Shown: positions 27,301 to 36,445, counted from the stretch's first letter. The stretch: DNA of 64,000 nucleotides from Planctomycetota bacterium (GCA_029259935.1 JAJDEH010000009.1:51745-115744), one strand, 5' to 3'. A program made the numbers and translations. Notes: generated by a model not told the origin, from the letters alone.

Positions 27301-29531
27301 TCGTCGCGTTCTTGTTTTATCTTGCTGTGTTTTCGTTGCGCGTCTGCATGCGCTGATTCGAGCGCGCCGCGCAGCAGCGTGTGCGCCGTTCCCAACGACT
27401 TTTGCACCTCGGGCAGAACGGCCAGGGTTTGCTTTTTGCCAAAGGAACGCATGACTTGCCGAACGATGATGGCCAAAAACAAGCCAACGCCAACGCCAAC
27501 GCCGATCCACAAGTATTGATATTGCGGCCAGGCCAACCAAGTTCCCAGCGCGGCCAAGATGCCAAACAAGAAAAACAGCAGCATCGGCCAGCCTGTTTCG
27601 TTAAAACGGGCCGCTCGTCGGTCGTGCAGCACAACGATTTGCTGGCGAGTGGTCTCCAAGGCCGCGGCCACTTGATCGATGCTCTCCTGCTTCCACCGGT
27701 CCGTACTTGGCAGTTGGAATTGTGGTAGCGGATGGATGGTCCCACATCCCCGTCGGCGGACGATCTTTTCCGCCTGCTTTTCCACGCTTTGAAGTTCCAG
27801 AGCGAAGGTGTCACACTGGCTCTTGATCGTTTCGAATTGAGCTTGCGGCGTGGCTTGGGTCGCGTCGATTCTTTCGAGCAGCTTTTGATGCGCGTCATTC
27901 CACTCTTGTTTGGCGTGCTCCATTTCTATGGTGTGGTCTCGCGTCGCTTCTTCCTCAAACTGCTGTTCTTCATTGGCCAGGATGTACCCTTCGCCTTCGA
28001 ATTGGGATTCGACTTGTTCCTTCGCCTTTTTGTACTCCAAGGCCAGCTTGCCGTACTTGGACTCGAAATCTCGCACCAGTTTTCCGCGTAGCTCGTCGTG
28101 CGTTTGCTGTAGTTCTTGCTCGCGGTCCTCGCGGGTGCCACGCAGTTCGGCCTCTTGCTCGCGGCACCCTGAAACCAGCGTCATCAGCTCTTCAATGAGC
28201 TGAAGCTGTTTTCGTGTCGTGATCTTAATCGCGGGTAGCCGGGATTCGTGCGTGGTGACAACGGCTGGCTGGCCCTTGATTTCGGCCAGCATGGCCGAGG
28301 GCGATTTCTTATGCTGGTTGCCGGCCTTGGCCAAATCGCTTTTTTTCGTGGCTTGGGTTGGTTCTACATTCGTCATGACAGCCGTCGTGCTGGTGCCACT
28401 CGCTTTGCGGACGAGTTTGGCCAAGTCGGCAGCCTCACTGAAGGGCTGCAACATGTCGGCGACCGCTTGCGCGTCGGCAGGCCGGCGTTCGGGGGACTTT
28501 TCCAGCATGCGATCCAAGACTTCCGCCAACTCGTCGGGGGCGTCCGAGCGAAATTCGGTAATTCGCGCCGGGCATTCGGTGGCGTGCGCCTTGATTCTCT
28601 GGATCAGCGAAGTGGTGTGGCCGGAAAAAAACGGGGGACGGCCGCATAGCAAATGGTAAAGCGTGCAACCGAGACTGTAGATGTCGGCTTTCGCGGTCAC
28701 TCCATGGCTATCATCGGCCTGTTCGGGCGCGATGTAATCGACCGAGCCGATCGCGAGCTGAGAAGACGTCAGTTCGCCGCTGGTCTCGCTGCCCAATAGT
28801 GCCAGGCCGAGGTCTAGCAGCTTGACGCAGCCTTGCATGGAGATCATCAGATTCGACGGCTTCACATCGCGGTGAACCAAACCCTCCATGTGGGCGCTGT
28901 GCAAACCGATCGCAGCTTGGCGAGCGGCTTCACAGGCGTTGGCGATGGAAAGCGTGCCGGTTCGTTTGAGAATCTTGCGCAGATCCAAACCGTCGACCAA
29001 CTCCATCACCAGATAGTGCAAGCCGTCTTGTTCGCCTGCGTCCAGCGCATGCACAATGTTTTCGTGTTCAAGCTTGCCAACCGCCTCCATTTCTCTCATG
29101 AAGCGGCTGATCGCGGATGCTTCCTGGGTCACCCGCGTGGCCAGCAGTTTGATGGCGACGGATCGCTTCAACCGTGTGTGAGTCGCCTGGTACAGTTTTC
29201 CCATGCCTCCTTCGCCGATGGGATCTAAAATGTGGTAGTCCCGGATGTACTCGGGAACGTGGGCCGTTGTCTTGGGATTTTTCGCCTCTCGAAAGGGCTC
29301 GATCAACATCTCGGCCTGCGAGATCATTTCTTCGCAGTCGGGCGACACTTGCAAGGCCTCGGTAGACTGGCGCAGCGCTTGAACCACGTCATCCGAGCCC
29401 TCGTCCATCGACTCGACAATCGACTGACAATCCGAGCATTGCTCGACGTGTTCAAACAGGGCTTCGATCCGTGACTGGGATGAACGCCCCACGAGGCATT
29501 CAAAGAACTCGTCCCGAGTTGGACAGTGCAT
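24324..29531 (-). CDS. Giant Ser/Thr protein kinase fused to FtsK/EssC-like ATPase
   Basis: 1735 aa. Order: an N-terminal anti-sigma-like zinc motif (His28, Cys32, Cys35 in HVEQCSDC); kinase domain about 100-365 with GEGGMG, Lys128, HRDVKPSN at 220-227 and DLG at 240; charged coiled coil 440-590; two membrane helices near 648-667 and 673-692; second coiled coil 725-860; then three P-loop-like domains. The first (about 880-1140) and third (about 1385-1735) have degraded Walker motifs. The second has intact Walker A GKTGSGKST (1197-1205) and Walker B ILLIIDEFQE (1300-1309), the FtsK/SpoIIIE/EssC pattern. The ATG at 29531 begins the zinc motif; the longer upstream frame is unlike protein. An ECF sigma gene is divergent. 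Confidence 0.88.
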   Translation of the reverse strand: MHCPTRDEFFECLVGRSSQSRIEALFEHVEQCSDCQSIVESMDEGSDDVVQALRQSTEALQVSPDCEEMISQAEMLIEPFREAKNPKTTAHVPEYIRDYHILDPIGEGGMGKLYQATHTRLKRSVAIKLLATRVTQEASAISRFMREMEAVGKLEHENIVHALDAGEQDGLHYLVMELVDGLDLRKILKRTGTLSIANACEAARQAAIGLHSAHMEGLVHRDVKPSNLMISMQGCVKLLDLGLALLGSETSGELTSSQLAIGSVDYIAPEQADDSHGVTAKADIYSLGCTLYHLLCGRPPFFSGHTTSLIQRIKAHATECPARITEFRSDAPDELAEVLDRMLEKSPERRPADAQAVADMLQPFSEAADLAKLVRKASGTSTTAVMTNVEPTQATKKSDLAKAGNQHKKSPSAMLAEIKGQPAVVTTHESRLPAIKITTRKQLQLIEELMTLVSGCREQEAELRGTREDREQELQQTHDELRGKLVRDFESKYGKLALEYKKAKEQVESQFEGEGYILANEEQQFEEEATRDHTIEMEHAKQEWNDAHQKLLERIDATQATPQAQFETIKSQCDTFALELQSVEKQAEKIVRRRGCGTIHPLPQFQLPSTDRWKQESIDQVAAALETTRQQIVVLHDRRAARFNETGWPMLLFFLFGILAALGTWLAWPQYQYLWIGVGVGVGLFLAIIVRQVMRSFGKKQTLAVLPEVQKSLGTAHTLLRGALESAHADAQRKHSKIKQERDEELDSAKAAWAKTRRAIKAKQDAKARKVTDRFQAKRKKITATRDRQTASLEQKYPPQLKQLEQEFETAFQSCSKSHREKMAASRIQFEEQWRDTADRWTEGNTRFREAIEQMNFACDRRFPNWDDVDWKTWKPVPQPLSALRFGQFGVSIASEAGEKLRPGEVTLPESDYSLPAVLSFPECPSILFKAEGEGREVAIQSIQNAMLRLLTSLPPGKVRFTILDPVGLGQNFSVFMHLADFDERLVTSRIWTESAHINKRLTDLTEHMENVIQKYLRNEFASIQEYNQQAGEVAEPFQILVVANFPANFNEESARRLVSIASTGARCGVYTLISTDTKMKLPRNFDLADLEANAATLRWNDDRYLWDHPELTSLPLRLDQRPADDDFTAAVRAVGQLAKDSSRVEVPFKTVIPPPNQWWSSDSRAEVEVPLGRAGATKLQYMRLGKGTSQHVLISGKTGSGKSTLLHAIITTLSVYYSPDEIQFYLIDFKKGVEFKAYASFSLPHARVIAIESEREFGMSVLERLDAELRERGDRFRSAGVQDIKAFRDANPDAVVPRILLIIDEFQELFVSDDKISQEAGLLLDRLVRQGRAFGIHVLLGSQTLAGAYSLARSTLGQMAVRVALQCSETDAHLILSEDNTAARLLNRPGEAIYNDANGMLEGNHPFQVVWLPDVDREASLRDIQRMAEQRGRNADPPIVFEGNVAADPGENRLLRKALQSKPTKAKGSLPMAWLGSAVAIKDPTCVSFRRQSGSNLLIVGQQEEMAMGILGNCLVSLAAQLPPDAASTSNLRRYYICDGIRPESPDSDFWSRFTHQTSIDAELVSPKQLSKLMARLAEEVDRRLQDSEAVADPIFVVLHNLSRFRDLRKSDEYSFSGFDEDAPASADKLFSTILREGPTVGIHAIIWCDSYNNLNRWIERQNMNDLELRILFQMGASDSSNLMDSPAASRLGVHRAMLYDEELGQTEKFRPYGPPSHDWLKWVADQLAKRDAN

Positions 29532-29645
29532 GGACAATCCGCGAAATAGGAAAAGAATTTGTGAGGGAATGGGGAAATCAGCCCGAGTTGGCTCGCGAAG
29601 ACGTTGCTCGCGGGCCGCAGGCCGCCAGCAGCAAGCTGCTGTCCC

Positions 29646-29675
29646 GATAATACTAGTATTCGTACTAGTAATATC
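29646..29675. promoter_or_regulatory. Inverted repeat between kinase-FtsK gene and ECF sigma gene
   Basis: GATAATACTAGTA, TTCG loop, TACTAGTAATATC: 13-bp arms with one mismatch. It lies 115 bp upstream of the giant kinase start and about 170 bp upstream of the sigma start. It may be an operator shared by both divergent genes or an RNA hairpin with a UUCG tetraloop. The rest of 29532-29847 shows nothing else clear. Confidence 0.4.
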
Positions 29676-29847
29676 GTAGACCAGTGACACGACCTCATGA
29701 AAGCCTCCATCCCGCCGAACCTGGCGATTGCATTCCCCCAATTGGGCCATTAGCCTAATCGATATGGGTATTACAGAGTTGCAGGTCAGCTCTGGCCCAG
29801 TTTTCGCGCCGCGCGGAGTGCGAGCGCGCCTAACTCTTGAGGTTTGC

Positions 29848-30456
29848 GTGGACGACGAAGATCGATCCGAAGCTTCCATCAACTCCAGCCTGCTGGTTCG
29901 GGTGCGCGACCTGGACCCCGAGGCTTGGCGGCGACTGGTCCAGATTTACGGCCCGGTTGTCTACGGATGGTGCCTGCGCGCCGGGATTCGGGGGGACGAT
30001 GCGGCCGACATCGGCCAGGAAGTGTTTCGCGCCGTGGCGGGATCGGTCACCGACTTTCGACGCGATCGGGCGGGTGACACGTTCGTCGGCTGGCTGCGCA
30101 CGATCACGCGCTACAAGATCGTGGATTACCGCCGACGCCATTCGACGGATCCCGACGCGGTGGGGGGCACTGAATTTCAACTTTCCATTTCGCAACTGGA
30201 AGCGCCGCCGGAAGAAAATGGCGATCCCGTGGACGACCAACAAGTGAACTCCGTGCTGTTTCACCGAGCGCTCACGATTTTGCAGAGCGAGTTTGAGTCA
30301 CGCACCTGGAAGGCCTTTTGGGCCACCGCGATCGACAACCGGCCGACGAGCGACGTCGCCGACGAACTGGGCATGACCCCCGTGGCGGTTCGCAAGGCAA
30401 AATCACGAGTGCTGCGTCGATTACGGGACGAGTTCGACGACCAAATGACGGAGTGA
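29848..30456 (+). CDS. ECF-type sigma factor (kinase-associated)
   Basis: About 202 aa if the GTG at 29848 with GAGG upstream is used; ATG at 29764 would add 28 residues. Region 2 shows WRRLVQIYGPVVYGWCLRAGIRGDDAADIGQEVFRAVAGSVTDFRRD, with WLRTITRYKIVDYRRR. Region 4 is TWKAFWATAIDNRPTSDVADELGMTPVAVRKAKSRVLRRLRDE. This resembles the planctomycete ECF groups encoded beside Ser/Thr kinases. The divergent neighbour carries both a kinase domain and an anti-sigma-like zinc motif, so that protein probably controls this sigma factor. Confidence 0.88.
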   Translation: MDDEDRSEASINSSLLVRVRDLDPEAWRRLVQIYGPVVYGWCLRAGIRGDDAADIGQEVFRAVAGSVTDFRRDRAGDTFVGWLRTITRYKIVDYRRRHSTDPDAVGGTEFQLSISQLEAPPEENGDPVDDQQVNSVLFHRALTILQSEFESRTWKAFWATAIDNRPTSDVADELGMTPVAVRKAKSRVLRRLRDEFDDQMTE

Positions 30457-30519
30457 TTTCCTAACGCATCGGGAGGTGATGTCGTGAGGGTAGGTAGAGC
30501 CGAAATCGTGAAGAGCGAA

Positions 30520-30942
30520 ATGAAGAGTGCGACGCCCGCTACTCGTTCATATCGCACCGGACCGTCGTCGTGCAGGCTGTTTTTGACGGCGTTGTTCACG
30601 GCCACTTTACTGTGCGCGGGTTGCGGCAAGACGTCCCCGCCGCCGACGCTGATTATTCATCTACACGCCGACGGCTATGACGTGATCGATCATCGCGGCG
30701 GAACACTGACAACGGTTCAAGATCTAGATGAGCTGGAAGCCTTCGTTCGCAAGCCTGAGATTCAGCGGTTGATCTCGAACAACCGAGTCGTTCTTCGCTT
30801 TGAGGGGATTCGCCAGGACGACGGTGTTATGCTGCCGCCGGACGAAGTTGGAGGCGTTTCAGCGAGGTTGTTGCATCATGGTGTCACGATGTTCGACCTT
30901 GACAACACCAATGCCAACGACGATACCGGCGCGATCGAATAA
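30520..30942 (+). CDS. Hypothetical lipoprotein downstream of ECF sigma
   Basis: 140 aa from the ATG at 30520. A basic start is followed by LFLTALFTATLLCAGC, with lipobox LCAGC. The mature part has IIHLHADGYDVIDHRGGTLTTVQDLDELEAFV and a run of beta-rich sequence reminiscent of ExbD/TolR-like periplasmic domains, but I cannot assign a family. Starts 63 bp after the sigma gene and is probably co-transcribed. Confidence 0.55.
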   Translation: MKSATPATRSYRTGPSSCRLFLTALFTATLLCAGCGKTSPPPTLIIHLHADGYDVIDHRGGTLTTVQDLDELEAFVRKPEIQRLISNNRVVLRFEGIRQDDGVMLPPDEVGGVSARLLHHGVTMFDLDNTNANDDTGAIE

Positions 30943-30975
30943 TCCGTGGCGTGGAGTTCCGACGTCGAACCACGG

Positions 30976-31620
30976 CTATGACGACGCTTGGGGCAGGGCG
31001 AACAACTCGGCCAGTGGCAGTTCAAAACCGGGCAACGCCGCGCCGCCCTGAAGCACTTCATCCTCGGACAGTTCCGACATTTGATCGGTTGCCGTGAAGA
31101 CTCTCACGGTTCGCGTCTTGGGATAGACATACCACACCAGTTGCACTCCCGCGCGAAAATACTCGTCCAGTTTTCTCTCCATTTCCCTCGGTGTGTTTCC
31201 TTCGCTAATGACTTCGACTGCGAGATTGGGGGCCAGTTGCGGAATCGGCTCGGCAGGCAGCTTTCGATTGGGCAGTTGATCCCATGCCACGAAGGAAACG
31301 TCGGGAATGCGAACTTGGTTCAGTAACAGCTTGACCGTGCCATCCGCGCCGGTGACCACTCCCAAGTCGTGTTCCATCACGAAATTCGCCAACATGCGGA
31401 GAATGACTCCAGCCACGAACGACTCGTAATACCCCATTACTTTCTCCAAAAGCACTCCATCCACGAGTTCGTACAACCGATCCTCGCGGCTCTCGATATC
31501 GATGACATCCTGCTCGGTCGCCAGCCCGGGAGCGGGGTCGTGTCGAATGCGGGATGCGGGAATGGGACCGAATTGTTCTAACAACTCGGCCAACGTCCAC
31601 CCGGAGGTCGTCGAAGCCAT
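30976..31620 (-). CDS. Uma2 family (DUF820) putative endonuclease
   Basis: 214 aa. Typical Uma2 layout: YELVDGVLLEKVMGYYES, then GTVKLLLNQVRIPDVSFVAWDQLP, LAPNLAVEVISEGNTPREMERKLDEYFRAGVQLVWYVYPKTRTVRVF. The PD-(D/E)xK-like acidic residues are in PDVSF and AVEVIS. The ATG at 31620 starts the homologous part. The family is widespread in planctomycetes and cyanobacteria, with uncertain role. Convergent with the lipoprotein gene. Confidence 0.85.
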   Translation of the reverse strand: MASTTSGWTLAELLEQFGPIPASRIRHDPAPGLATEQDVIDIESREDRLYELVDGVLLEKVMGYYESFVAGVILRMLANFVMEHDLGVVTGADGTVKLLLNQVRIPDVSFVAWDQLPNRKLPAEPIPQLAPNLAVEVISEGNTPREMERKLDEYFRAGVQLVWYVYPKTRTVRVFTATDQMSELSEDEVLQGGAALPGFELPLAELFALPQASS

Positions 31621-31750
31621 GGGTAAAACCCTGTGAGGAAGCAACTCCGCTTCATTTTCTCTAGAAACAACCGTGGCGGCAACAGGTTTCACCTTGAAAC
31701 GACGATTTCGAATCAAACCGGAGCGGACACAATATCAAGCCGACATTGAG

Positions 31751-32803
31751 TTATGGGGCAAAGACGGGCAAATAATTGTTGGGCATCTGCAGAATGATGC
31801 ACGCCATCGCGGTGCCGAATTCGGGTCCCACGCTGGAGTCCGTCCACGAGCCGTCGCCGCGCTGAGTCTTCAGCAATTCGTTGCGAATCGCCGGGTACCA
31901 CTGGTCCCAATGACTGCCGCCCGCGTGCCACATCGCTTGGATGGCGTAATAGTGGCCGTAGAAATAGTGCCCGCCCGTGCGGCCTTTTCCGGGAAGGTAC
32001 ATCTTGAGATGCTTGAGTCCCTTTTCGACTTCGGGCCCGTCGTAAATTCCCGCGCTGTACAGCGACACCAGTCCCGCGCCGGTCAGCGGAAAGGTACTCC
32101 CGCCGCCGTTGATCTGATAGCGAAATCCACCGTCGCTATTCTGACTTTTCTTGACATACGAGATGCACTTTTCACGAACCTCGTCGGGGACATGAATGCC
32201 GGCATCGCGAGACGCGCGCAAAGCCATGATCTGGCAAATGGTGATCGAGAGATCCGCATCGGACTTGCGAGGCTGATATCGCCAGCCCCCGTGGTTGTTC
32301 TGCGTGTCGCAAATAAGCTTGACCGATTTACGCAGCTTTTCACCAACCTCCATCTCCCCCGACATGCCGTAAACTTCCGCCAGGAACAGCGTCGCGAAGC
32401 CGTGGCCGTACATGTTGTCGTGACCGCTGGGAATGGCGATGAACCCCGTTTCACGCGAGTTCTTCAAGAGAAACTCAATGCACCTATCAACATGCTCGCC
32501 GTAGAGGCCCTGACCGGGTGGGCTGCCACCGCACATAAAGGCCAATCCTCCGAGTCCACAAACGGCCACGCCGCCCGCATAGCCCGCCGTGCCAAACGCG
32601 CCCTTTTGCTGACCCGACCGATGTTGGCGTCGGGCCAGATAGGCCAACCCGCGATCGATGGCGCGCTGAGTTTCTGGCGTCATGAGCTCCGAGGGCGGCT
32701 TTTCCGTGGGCAGGGTTTTACGCTGGCATCGCGCGACACCACACGTCTGCAACCAAGTCATTGCCGCCACGAAAAGCACAAGCAAAAATTTTGCCGTCGT
32801 CAT
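31751..32803 (-). CDS. Secreted prenyltransferase/squalene-cyclase-fold repeat protein
   Basis: 350 aa with N-terminal signal (KFLLVLFVAAMTWLQTCGVA). Repeats of the alpha-alpha toroid type: AIDRGLAYLARRQHRSG, CIEFLLKNSRETGFIA, LICDTQNNHGGWRY, CISYVKKSQNSDGGFRY, and RNELLKTQRGDGSWTDSSVGPEFGTAMACIILQ. The QxxDGGF/GSW motifs mark squalene-hopene cyclase-like repeats, but the length and lack of a DxDD motif argue against cyclase activity; a glycan- or protein-binding role is more likely. Confidence 0.82.
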   Translation of the reverse strand: MTTAKFLLVLFVAAMTWLQTCGVARCQRKTLPTEKPPSELMTPETQRAIDRGLAYLARRQHRSGQQKGAFGTAGYAGGVAVCGLGGLAFMCGGSPPGQGLYGEHVDRCIEFLLKNSRETGFIAIPSGHDNMYGHGFATLFLAEVYGMSGEMEVGEKLRKSVKLICDTQNNHGGWRYQPRKSDADLSITICQIMALRASRDAGIHVPDEVREKCISYVKKSQNSDGGFRYQINGGGSTFPLTGAGLVSLYSAGIYDGPEVEKGLKHLKMYLPGKGRTGGHYFYGHYYAIQAMWHAGGSHWDQWYPAIRNELLKTQRGDGSWTDSSVGPEFGTAMACIILQMPNNYLPVFAP

Positions 32804-33140
32804 TGTCGGCCTCGGAAAAATGTGAAAATTTGAGGGTTGGGGATTAGACGATCGATTAGTCGAATTAGTTCAACGAGTAAAATCTTAACAATTTTTCACG
32901 CGCCGCGATGACGATCCGTGCCTTATTCCGTAAAGTGTGGCCCGAGTGATTGATTTCCACCCGATGCGATAGTATGATGCGTGCATTGAGAGACAAATGA
33001 AGAGTGTTTCACTCTTTCAAAACATGGGCTGATTGATGCCGGGATCTCACTGCCCCATTTCCCGTATGTCTTTACGACCATCAATCAGCCCTCTCTTTTT
33101 TCTCCCCCCACTCGTTCTCAGTTTTCTTCTGAAGTGCTTT
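32804..33140. other. Intergenic with inverted repeats
   Basis: 337 bp between the toroid-repeat gene and the end of the symporter gene. It contains the 13-bp inverted repeat 33026-33091 and a short hairpin at 33000-33016 (AAGAGTG-TTT-CACTCTT). These probably end symporter transcription. The left part (32804-32990) should hold the promoter of the gene at 32803. Confidence 0.5.
33026..33091 (-). terminator. Possible terminator or regulatory hairpin after symporter gene
   Basis: Perfect 13-bp arms GGGCTGATTGATG (33026-33038) and CATCAATCAGCCC (33079-33091) with a 40-nt loop. It lies 50 bp past the symporter stop on the minus strand. On the plus strand the second arm is followed by CTCTCTTTTTTC. 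The long loop is unusual for an intrinsic terminator, so another role is possible. Confidence 0.4.
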
Positions 33141-34601
33141 CTATTTTTCGTCCGTGGCGAAGCGCTGGATCACCGCGCAACCACATGAATCACTCCAGAC
33201 GTTCACGCTGGTTCGGCACATATCCAGCACCCGGTCGACGGCGAGAATGATCCCCTGCGATTCCACCGGCAGATTGACCGCTTGCAGGATGATCACCATC
33301 ATTACCAAGCCGGCGTGAGGAATGCCCGCCGCGCCAATACTGGCCAACAATGCGGTCACTGCCACGATGACCTGTTGATCCATCGACAAACTAATCCCAT
33401 GGAGTTGGGCGATAAACAGCACGGCGACCGCTTCGTAGAGCGCCGTGCCATCCATGTTGACCGTCGCTCCGAGGGGCAGCACGAACGAGCCGACTCGGTT
33501 GCTCACGCCCGCCCGCTCTTCCACGCTAGCCATCGTCAATGGCAACGTGGCATTGCTTGAAGCGGAGCTGAACGCGGTCAGCAAGGCAGGGCTCATGGCT
33601 TTGAAGAAGTTCAACGGATTTCGGCGTGCGACAAACAGCAGAATTAGCGGCAACGTCACAAACGCATGAAAGGCCAAGGCGCAGCTTACCGTTGCCAGGT
33701 ACCAAGCCAACGATCTAAATACGTCCGCGCCTTGAGTCGCCGTCACAAACAACATCAAGAACAACACTCCCAGCGGGGCGAGCTTGATAATGGCCATCGT
33801 CATGGCCATCATGACCTCGAACGCCGCCTTGAAGAAGTCGCCCACCACTTCGGCAGTCTTTCCTCCGACGACTACCGCGAAGATCGAAAACAGCAGGCTG
33901 AAACAAATGATCGACAGAAAGTTCGGTGCCGCCAATGCTCCAAAGGGATTGGCGGGAATCATGGTTTCAATCTGTTCATAAATGACATTGGCCAGACTGT
34001 TGTCGACACTCGGGGCTTCGGTCGGACTAGGCGGCAAGTCGTCATTCAATCCGGGCCGAAACATGTTGACCATGAAGATGCCCGTAACAATAGCCAGCAC
34101 GCTGGTGCAGATATAATAGAGAGCGGTTCGGCCAAACATCTTGCCAAGTTGAGAGGCGCTGCCCACGCCCATCACGCCGGTGACCAGCGAGGATACGATG
34201 AGCGGTACGGCGACCATCTTCAACAGCCTGAGAAACAGCAAACCGATAAGCTGAGCCCCGTCTCCCACCCACCGTGCCGTCGAGCGACCATGAGTTTGAA
34301 ACAGTTTGTGCGCCTCGGGATGTTTGTCCTTGAGCTGTTTGAGCGTCGCGACGGCACCTTCCGTTTTTCGGGTCCCGTCGACGACGAAATGCTGAAGGTC
34401 TCCACCTACCTTTTGAATACGGATGTCGATCCGGTTGGGCGTATCGTGAAAGGCCAGCCGCTCAAGCTGCAGCGACTCCAACAGATCCTTGTCCGTGATT
34501 TCCTGTTGCCGGTCGCCCGCTTGCCGGTTTAAGGTCAAACCAACGCCGGCACCGATCACCATGCCGATCAGAATTTGCCAATGCAGTGCTAGTCGAAGCA
34601 T
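33141..34601 (-). CDS. Dicarboxylate/amino acid:cation symporter (DAACS family)
   Basis: 486 aa. Family signatures include FSSASSNATLPLT (reentrant loop 1), GATVNMDGTALYEAVAVLF (substrate/sodium site NMDGT), and TALLASIGAAGIPHAGLVMM (reentrant loop 2), with C-terminal DRVLDMCRTSVNVWSDSCG. Imports C4-dicarboxylates, glutamate or aspartate with Na+ or H+. Compared with typical members of about 420 aa, there is an extra soluble stretch of about 80 residues after the first helix (residues 25-110), probably outside the membrane. Confidence 0.92.
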   Translation of the reverse strand: MLRLALHWQILIGMVIGAGVGLTLNRQAGDRQQEITDKDLLESLQLERLAFHDTPNRIDIRIQKVGGDLQHFVVDGTRKTEGAVATLKQLKDKHPEAHKLFQTHGRSTARWVGDGAQLIGLLFLRLLKMVAVPLIVSSLVTGVMGVGSASQLGKMFGRTALYYICTSVLAIVTGIFMVNMFRPGLNDDLPPSPTEAPSVDNSLANVIYEQIETMIPANPFGALAAPNFLSIICFSLLFSIFAVVVGGKTAEVVGDFFKAAFEVMMAMTMAIIKLAPLGVLFLMLFVTATQGADVFRSLAWYLATVSCALAFHAFVTLPLILLFVARRNPLNFFKAMSPALLTAFSSASSNATLPLTMASVEERAGVSNRVGSFVLPLGATVNMDGTALYEAVAVLFIAQLHGISLSMDQQVIVAVTALLASIGAAGIPHAGLVMMVIILQAVNLPVESQGIILAVDRVLDMCRTSVNVWSDSCGCAVIQRFATDEK

Positions 34602-34669
34602 GAGCCGTCCTTAATCCGAAATCCGTATAACGAAATCCGCGGCCCCAATTCAAGCCAATACGGACGGCG

Positions 34670-36445
34670 TCATTCTATGATAATGTCGTCGGCCGTGTGG
34701 CCCGACGGGATCATCGGCAGCACATGTTCTTGGTAAGGAACTTCCACGTCCAGCAAGTACGGCCCGTCATATTTGATCATTTCTTCTAGAGCGGGAACCA
34801 GATCGGCCCGTTTGCTGACGGTCGCCGCGCCGCAATGATAGCCTTTGGCAATTTGGACGAAATCCGGATATCGCTCGGTCGCATAGGCATGGTCGTCCGC
34901 TTCCTGCTCGCCCTTCGCTTCCTTGTGATGCACCGGCCCGAGGTAAGTGTGAGCCCGATTTCGGTTCATGAACCGGTCTTCCCATTGAACGACCATTCCC
35001 AAATGCTGGTTGTTCAGCAGCATGATTTTTACCGGCAGCGATTCACAGAAACAGGTCGCTAGCTCCTGGACGTTCATTTGAAAACTGCCGTCGCCGTCGA
35101 TATCAACCACCAACGCATCGGGGTGCGCCGCCTGGACTCCCATCGCCGCAGGCAATCCAAAGCCCATGGTTCCCAAACCGGAACTTGACAAGAAACTGCG
35201 GGGCCTCGTGAACTGAAAGAACTGGGCGGACCACATTTGATGCTGGCCGACGCCAACGGTGATGAAAGTTTCGCGATCGGCGGTCACTCGCGAAAGTTCC
35301 GCGATCGCGTGCTGCTGCAGGATGCCCTCGAAGTTTTGGTCGTAGTGGAACGGCAGTGCCTGTTTCCACTTGTTGCATTGAGCAATCCAGTCGGAAATAT
35401 CCTCAGGCGCTTCGACGACCTTGTTGAGCTCTTGCAGCGCGTGCTTGACATCGCCCACCATGGGGATGTGAGCCGGCTTGTTCTTATTGATTTCCGACGG
35501 ATCGATATCGATGTGAATGATCTTGGCGTGCTTGGCGAAGGACTCGACATGACCGGTCACGCGATCGTCAAATCGCACGCCCAGCGCGATCAGCAGATCG
35601 CAATCGCGGACCGCATAGTTGGCGTAGACGCTGCCGTGCATGCCCAACATATCCAGCATCAGCGGATCGCCAGCCGGGTAGGCTCCCAACCCCATGACCG
35701 TCAACGCCACCGGAATCCCCGTCTTGCGGGCGAACTCACGCAATTCGTCGCTGGCGTTCGCCGACACAACGCCGCCTCCCGCATAGATCACGGGCCGGTT
35801 GGCCAGTTTGATGGCGGCGGCGGCTTGCTTGATCTGTTCGCTTTGAACTCGGCGGTCTTCCACGGCATAACCGGGAAGATTCATTTCCGCTTCCCACTTC
35901 ACCGAGGTCTTTTCAATCTGCACGTCTTTCGGCATGTCGATCAGCACCGGACCGGGACGGCCGGTCGTGGCAACATGAAAGGCCTCCTTCACGATCCTCG
36001 GCAAGTCGGCAATGTCTGTCACCAGGTAGTGATGTTTCGTGATGCCCCGGCAAACTTCGACAATCGGCGTTTCCTGAAAGGCGTCGGTGCCGATGGATTT
36101 GAGCGGGACCTGGCCGGTGATCGCAATAATCGGAACACTGTCCAGTTTGGCGTCGGCGATAGCCGTAACTAAATTGGTGGCGCCGGGCCCGCTGGTGGCC
36201 ATGCAAACCGCCGGTTTGCCCGTCGATCGCGCGTAGCCCTGGGCAGCGAACGCGCCGCCTTGTTCGTGACGGGGCAGCACGGTGCGGATCTTGTCGGAAA
36301 AGCGGGTCAACGCCTGATGAAGCGGCATGCTCGCGCCGCCTGGATAGGCAAAAATGACATCGACACCGTGATCCACCAGCGATTGAACCAAAATGTCGGC
36401 TCCGCTCATGATTTGGGTGTCCTTGGTTTGGTCCGTGGCAGGCAC
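34670..36445 (-). CDS. ilvB: Acetolactate synthase large subunit
   Basis: 591 aa, normal length. Catalyses formation of 2-acetolactate or 2-aceto-2-hydroxybutyrate in branched-chain amino acid synthesis. N-terminal [22 protein letters not shown] with the catalytic Glu in [30 protein letters not shown], and the ThDP motif [17 protein letters not shown] followed by [14 protein letters not shown]. The FAD-binding central domain is complete. No ilvN/ilvH small subunit lies beside it, so the regulatory subunit would be elsewhere. ATG at 36445. Confidence 0.93.
   Translation of the reverse strand: MPATDQTKDTQIMSGADILVQSLVDHGVDVIFAYPGGASMPLHQALTRFSDKIRTVLPRHEQGGAFAAQGYARSTGKPAVCMATSGPGATNLVTAIADAKLDSVPIIAITGQVPLKSIGTDAFQETPIVEVCRGITKHHYLVTDIADLPRIVKEAFHVATTGRPGPVLIDMPKDVQIEKTSVKWEAEMNLPGYAVEDRRVQSEQIKQAAAAIKLANRPVIYAGGGVVSANASDELREFARKTGIPVALTVMGLGAYPAGDPLMLDMLGMHGSVYANYAVRDCDLLIALGVRFDDRVTGHVESFAKHAKIIHIDIDPSEINKNKPAHIPMVGDVKHALQELNKVVEAPEDISDWIAQCNKWKQALPFHYDQNFEGILQQHAIAELSRVTADRETFITVGVGQHQMWSAQFFQFTRPRSFLSSSGLGTMGFGLPAAMGVQAAHPDALVVDIDGDGSFQMNVQELATCFCESLPVKIMLLNNQHLGMVVQWEDRFMNRNRAHTYLGPVHHKEAKGEQEADDHAYATERYPDFVQIAKGYHCGAATVSKRADLVPALEEMIKYDGPYLLDVEVPYQEHVLPMIPSGHTADDIIIE

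Noticed and set aside
31673..32833. 386-residue frame opposite the toroid-repeat gene
   Set aside because: It is the antisense shadow of a clearly coding secreted protein; the family motifs are on the minus strand.
33666..34532. Long frame opposite the symporter gene
   Set aside because: Antisense shadow; the minus-strand symporter motifs are unambiguous.
35237..36172. 311-residue frame opposite ilvB
   Set aside because: Antisense shadow of a highly conserved enzyme gene.
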